A stretch of 7,144 bases of DNA from contig JAHZHF010000139.1 of the NCBI GenBank assembly GCA_019420405.1, forward strand, positions 1 to 7,144, read 5' to 3'. The notes under the pieces are model-generated. The model worked only from the letters and a program-made list of their open reading frames with translations. It was not told the origin of the DNA and ran no database searches. This document shows, in pieces, positions 5,964 through 7,144 of this stretch (position 1 is its first letter; each line of letters opens with the position of its first letter). The translations under genes and the position numbers were made by a program. Source of the stretch: Clostridiales bacterium (GTDB taxonomy: Bacteria; Bacillota; Clostridia; Lachnospirales; Lachnospiraceae).

Positions 5964-5973
5964 GTGAAAGGAC

Positions 5974-6693
5974 ATGGAGAAGAGAAAGAATGCATACGAA
6001 TTCGGCGGAAAGGTGCGTTACAGTGAGATTGACCACAGAGGAACGCTGACCCTTCCGGCGCTGATTAACTATTTTCAGGACTGTACGACATTTCATTCAG
6101 AGGAACTTGGGCTTGGCAGCGAGTTCCTGCAACGGGAGAAAAAAGCCTGGGTGCTGTCGTACTGGCAGATCATTGTCGATCGTTATCCGGGCATGTGTGA
6201 GCAGGTGACGGTGGGAACATTTGCAACAAAATTTTCCGGATTTATCGGAAATCGTAATATGTATATGCTGGGTGAATCAGGAGAACAGATCGCCTGCGCG
6301 AATTCGATCTGGGCATTCATGGATATGGAAAAGGGGCGTCCCTGCAGGCCGAAGCCGGAGTGGATCTCGGCTTACGGGACGGGGGAACCTCTTGATATGC
6401 CGTACGAAGATCGGAAAATCCTGGTGCCGGAGAGCTTTGAAGACCGGGAATCTTTCCCGGTCCGCAAGTATCATATCGATACGAATGAACATGTCAATAA
6501 TTGCCAGTACGTTCAGATGGCTCTGGAAATGCTCCCGCGGGATACCAGGATTCATCAGGTGCGGGTGGATTACAAAAAGTCGGCGGTCTACGGGGATATC
6601 ATTTACCCGGGGATCGCGCAGGAGCCGGAGCGCACGGTTGTTGAGCTGCGCGACGGAGCAGGCGGGCCGTACGCTGTCGTAGAGCTGAAATAA
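5974..6693 (+). CDS. Acyl-ACP thioesterase (FatA/FatB-like, double hotdog)
   Basis: This 239-residue cytoplasmic enzyme should hydrolyse acyl-acyl carrier protein to free fatty acid and ACP, ending or diverting fatty acid synthesis. Two hotdog halves are expected, about 8-125 and 160-239. The first has VRYSEIDHRGTLTLPALINYFQD and an AWVLSYWQI strand. The second carries the catalytic signature IDTNEHVNNCQYVQM (168-182), with Asp169, Asn171 and His173 matching the proposed catalytic residues of plant FatB. The glutamate that follows in plant enzymes (in YRREC) falls on Ser203 in YKKSAVYGD by my reading; several bacterial members also vary here as far as I recall. The start is supported by GAGGTG at 5961-5966, 7 nt upstream. 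The leader carries a three-copy 17-bp repeat. It lies 84 nt after the CDF gene with no terminator seen and converges on a HAD gene. Chain-length preference cannot be read from sequence. Confidence 0.92.
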   Translation: MEKRKNAYEFGGKVRYSEIDHRGTLTLPALINYFQDCTTFHSEELGLGSEFLQREKKAWVLSYWQIIVDRYPGMCEQVTVGTFATKFSGFIGNRNMYMLGESGEQIACANSIWAFMDMEKGRPCRPKPEWISAYGTGEPLDMPYEDRKILVPESFEDRESFPVRKYHIDTNEHVNNCQYVQMALEMLPRDTRIHQVRVDYKKSAVYGDIIYPGIAQEPERTVVELRDGAGGPYAVVELK

Positions 6694-6702
6694 GGAGTTG
6701 AA

Positions 6703-6734
6703 ATGAACATCCGGATGCTTATTAGAATGTTCAT
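6703..6734. other. Inverted repeat between convergent genes, weak terminator candidate
   Basis: ATGAACAT (6703-6710) is complementary to ATGTTCAT (6727-6734) across a 16-nt loop, and the left arm overlaps the palindrome CATCCGGATG (6708-6717). It lies in the 37-nt gap between the thioesterase stop and the HAD stop, and covers the HAD stop codon. Position suggests a shared terminator, but the stem is AT-rich and no T-tract follows on either strand, so intrinsic termination would be weak. Confidence 0.3.
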
Positions 6735-7144
6735 CCTTCCTGGTCTGTGCTGGCTTCGTCCGACTTCGCGTTGTCCATATTATCGAGGAGCTCCTGGAGG
6801 ATATCTTCCACGGAGGACGTCCGGTGCGTACCGTATTTCTCCATACCCGGCGCTGCGTTCTCCATGACATAGCTTGTCCCGGCAAGCTCAAGCATTTCCA
6901 CATCGTTGTACTGGTCTCCGAAGGCTATGCATTCTTCGCGGCTGATCCCGAAGCGGTCCAGGAGCCGTTTAAGCGCGGTTCCTTTATTGTAACCCGGGAC
7001 GATGAAGTCAATCCAGACTGTTCCGGAGGTTACGACCTTGATCTCTCCGGAAAAGAGATCCTGAAGGTGCTTCAGACGGGGTTTGAGATCCTGGGGACCG
7101 ACGTTTGCGATGGCGATTTTAAGGATCGGTCCGTCTACCCTGGA
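6731..7144 (-). CDS. HAD-superfamily (Cof-type) hydrolase, C-terminal part
   Basis: The minus-strand frame is open from the right edge to a TGA at 6733-6731 and gives the last 137 residues of a HAD phosphatase; the start lies beyond the window. Full-length Cof-type proteins are about 260-290 residues, so roughly half is present. Visible hallmarks are the motif III lysine in NKGTALKRLLDRFGI (Lys54 of this fragment) and motif IV GDQYNDVEML with Asp77 and Asp81, followed by the typical ELAGTSYVMENA. Such enzymes are cytoplasmic Mg-dependent phosphatases acting on sugar phosphates, flavin or pyridoxal phosphates; the substrate is not predictable here. The catalytic nucleophile motif (DxD) would lie in the missing N-terminal half. 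The C-terminus ends in an acidic tail (DNMDNAKSDEASTDQEG) beyond the core fold. It converges on the thioesterase gene with a 37-nt gap. Confidence 0.9.
   Translation of the reverse strand, partial: SRVDGPILKIAIANVGPQDLKPRLKHLQDLFSGEIKVVTSGTVWIDFIVPGYNKGTALKRLLDRFGISREECIAFGDQYNDVEMLELAGTSYVMENAAPGMEKYGTHRTSSVEDILQELLDNMDNAKSDEASTDQEG

Noticed and set aside
5911..5967. Short GTG-initiated leader peptide reading through the 17-bp repeats
   Set aside because: It would be 18 codons with no proper ribosome binding site, and a 17-bp unit shifts frame with each copy, so coding selection is unlikely.
5260..6096. Minus-strand open frame of 278 codons opposite the CDF gene and the thioesterase start
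   Set aside because: It crosses two real genes and the tandem repeat, is rich in His, Leu and Arg with no recognisable domain, and has no supporting ribosome binding site.
6277..6903. Minus-strand open frame of 208 codons across the HAD and thioesterase region
   Set aside because: The adjacent minus-strand frame clearly encodes the HAD motifs GDQYNDVEML and NKGTALKRLL, so this one is out of frame with the real gene.

Overview
The window reads as chromosomal DNA from an anaerobic, endospore-forming clostridium, most likely a Lachnospiraceae member (inference). It carries spoIIR and a SipL-type (not SpoVID-type) spore coat anchoring protein, strong AGGAGG-type ribosome binding sites, moderate GC content, and a cation diffusion facilitator and bacterial acyl-ACP thioesterase typical of that group. 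No transposase, phage gene, CRISPR array, tRNA or rRNA was seen.

Layout. Positions 1-114 form one long imperfect inverted repeat (a giant hairpin) cut by, or starting at, the window edge. Positions 115-280 hold no recognisable gene, only a perfect 12-bp palindrome at 214-225. Seven plus-strand genes follow, tightly packed: a PrcB_C-domain lipoprotein, sipL, ispE, a GntR/FCD regulator, spoIIR, a metal-ion CDF transporter and an acyl-ACP thioesterase. Gaps are about 80 nt or less, ispE and the regulator overlap by 11 nt, and spoIIR and the transporter are 7 nt apart. A minus-strand HAD (Cof-type) phosphatase, truncated at the right edge, converges on the thioesterase.

How the genes fit together. 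sipL (spore coat basement layer) and spoIIR (forespore-to-mother-cell signal) are sporulation genes. ispE (isoprenoid synthesis) is a housekeeping gene placed between them. The order sipL-ispE-gntR-spoIIR matches what I recall of Clostridioides difficile, so the block is probably ancestral. The sequence suggests how differently timed genes are separated: a good sigma-A-like promoter for ispE lies in the last codons of sipL, and a sigma-F-like promoter lies just before spoIIR.

The most interesting signal is at the spoIIR start. A perfect 10-bp stem with a GAAA loop (3972-3995) buries the spoIIR Shine-Dalgarno sequence. Transcription from the proposed sigma-F promoter would begin inside this hairpin and lose its 5' arm. 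Only read-through RNA from ispE/gntR would then be silenced, while forespore RNA would be translated. This is inference from sequence, but it makes sharp predictions. A second notable element is a three-copy 17-bp tandem repeat that merges into the ribosome binding site of the thioesterase gene.
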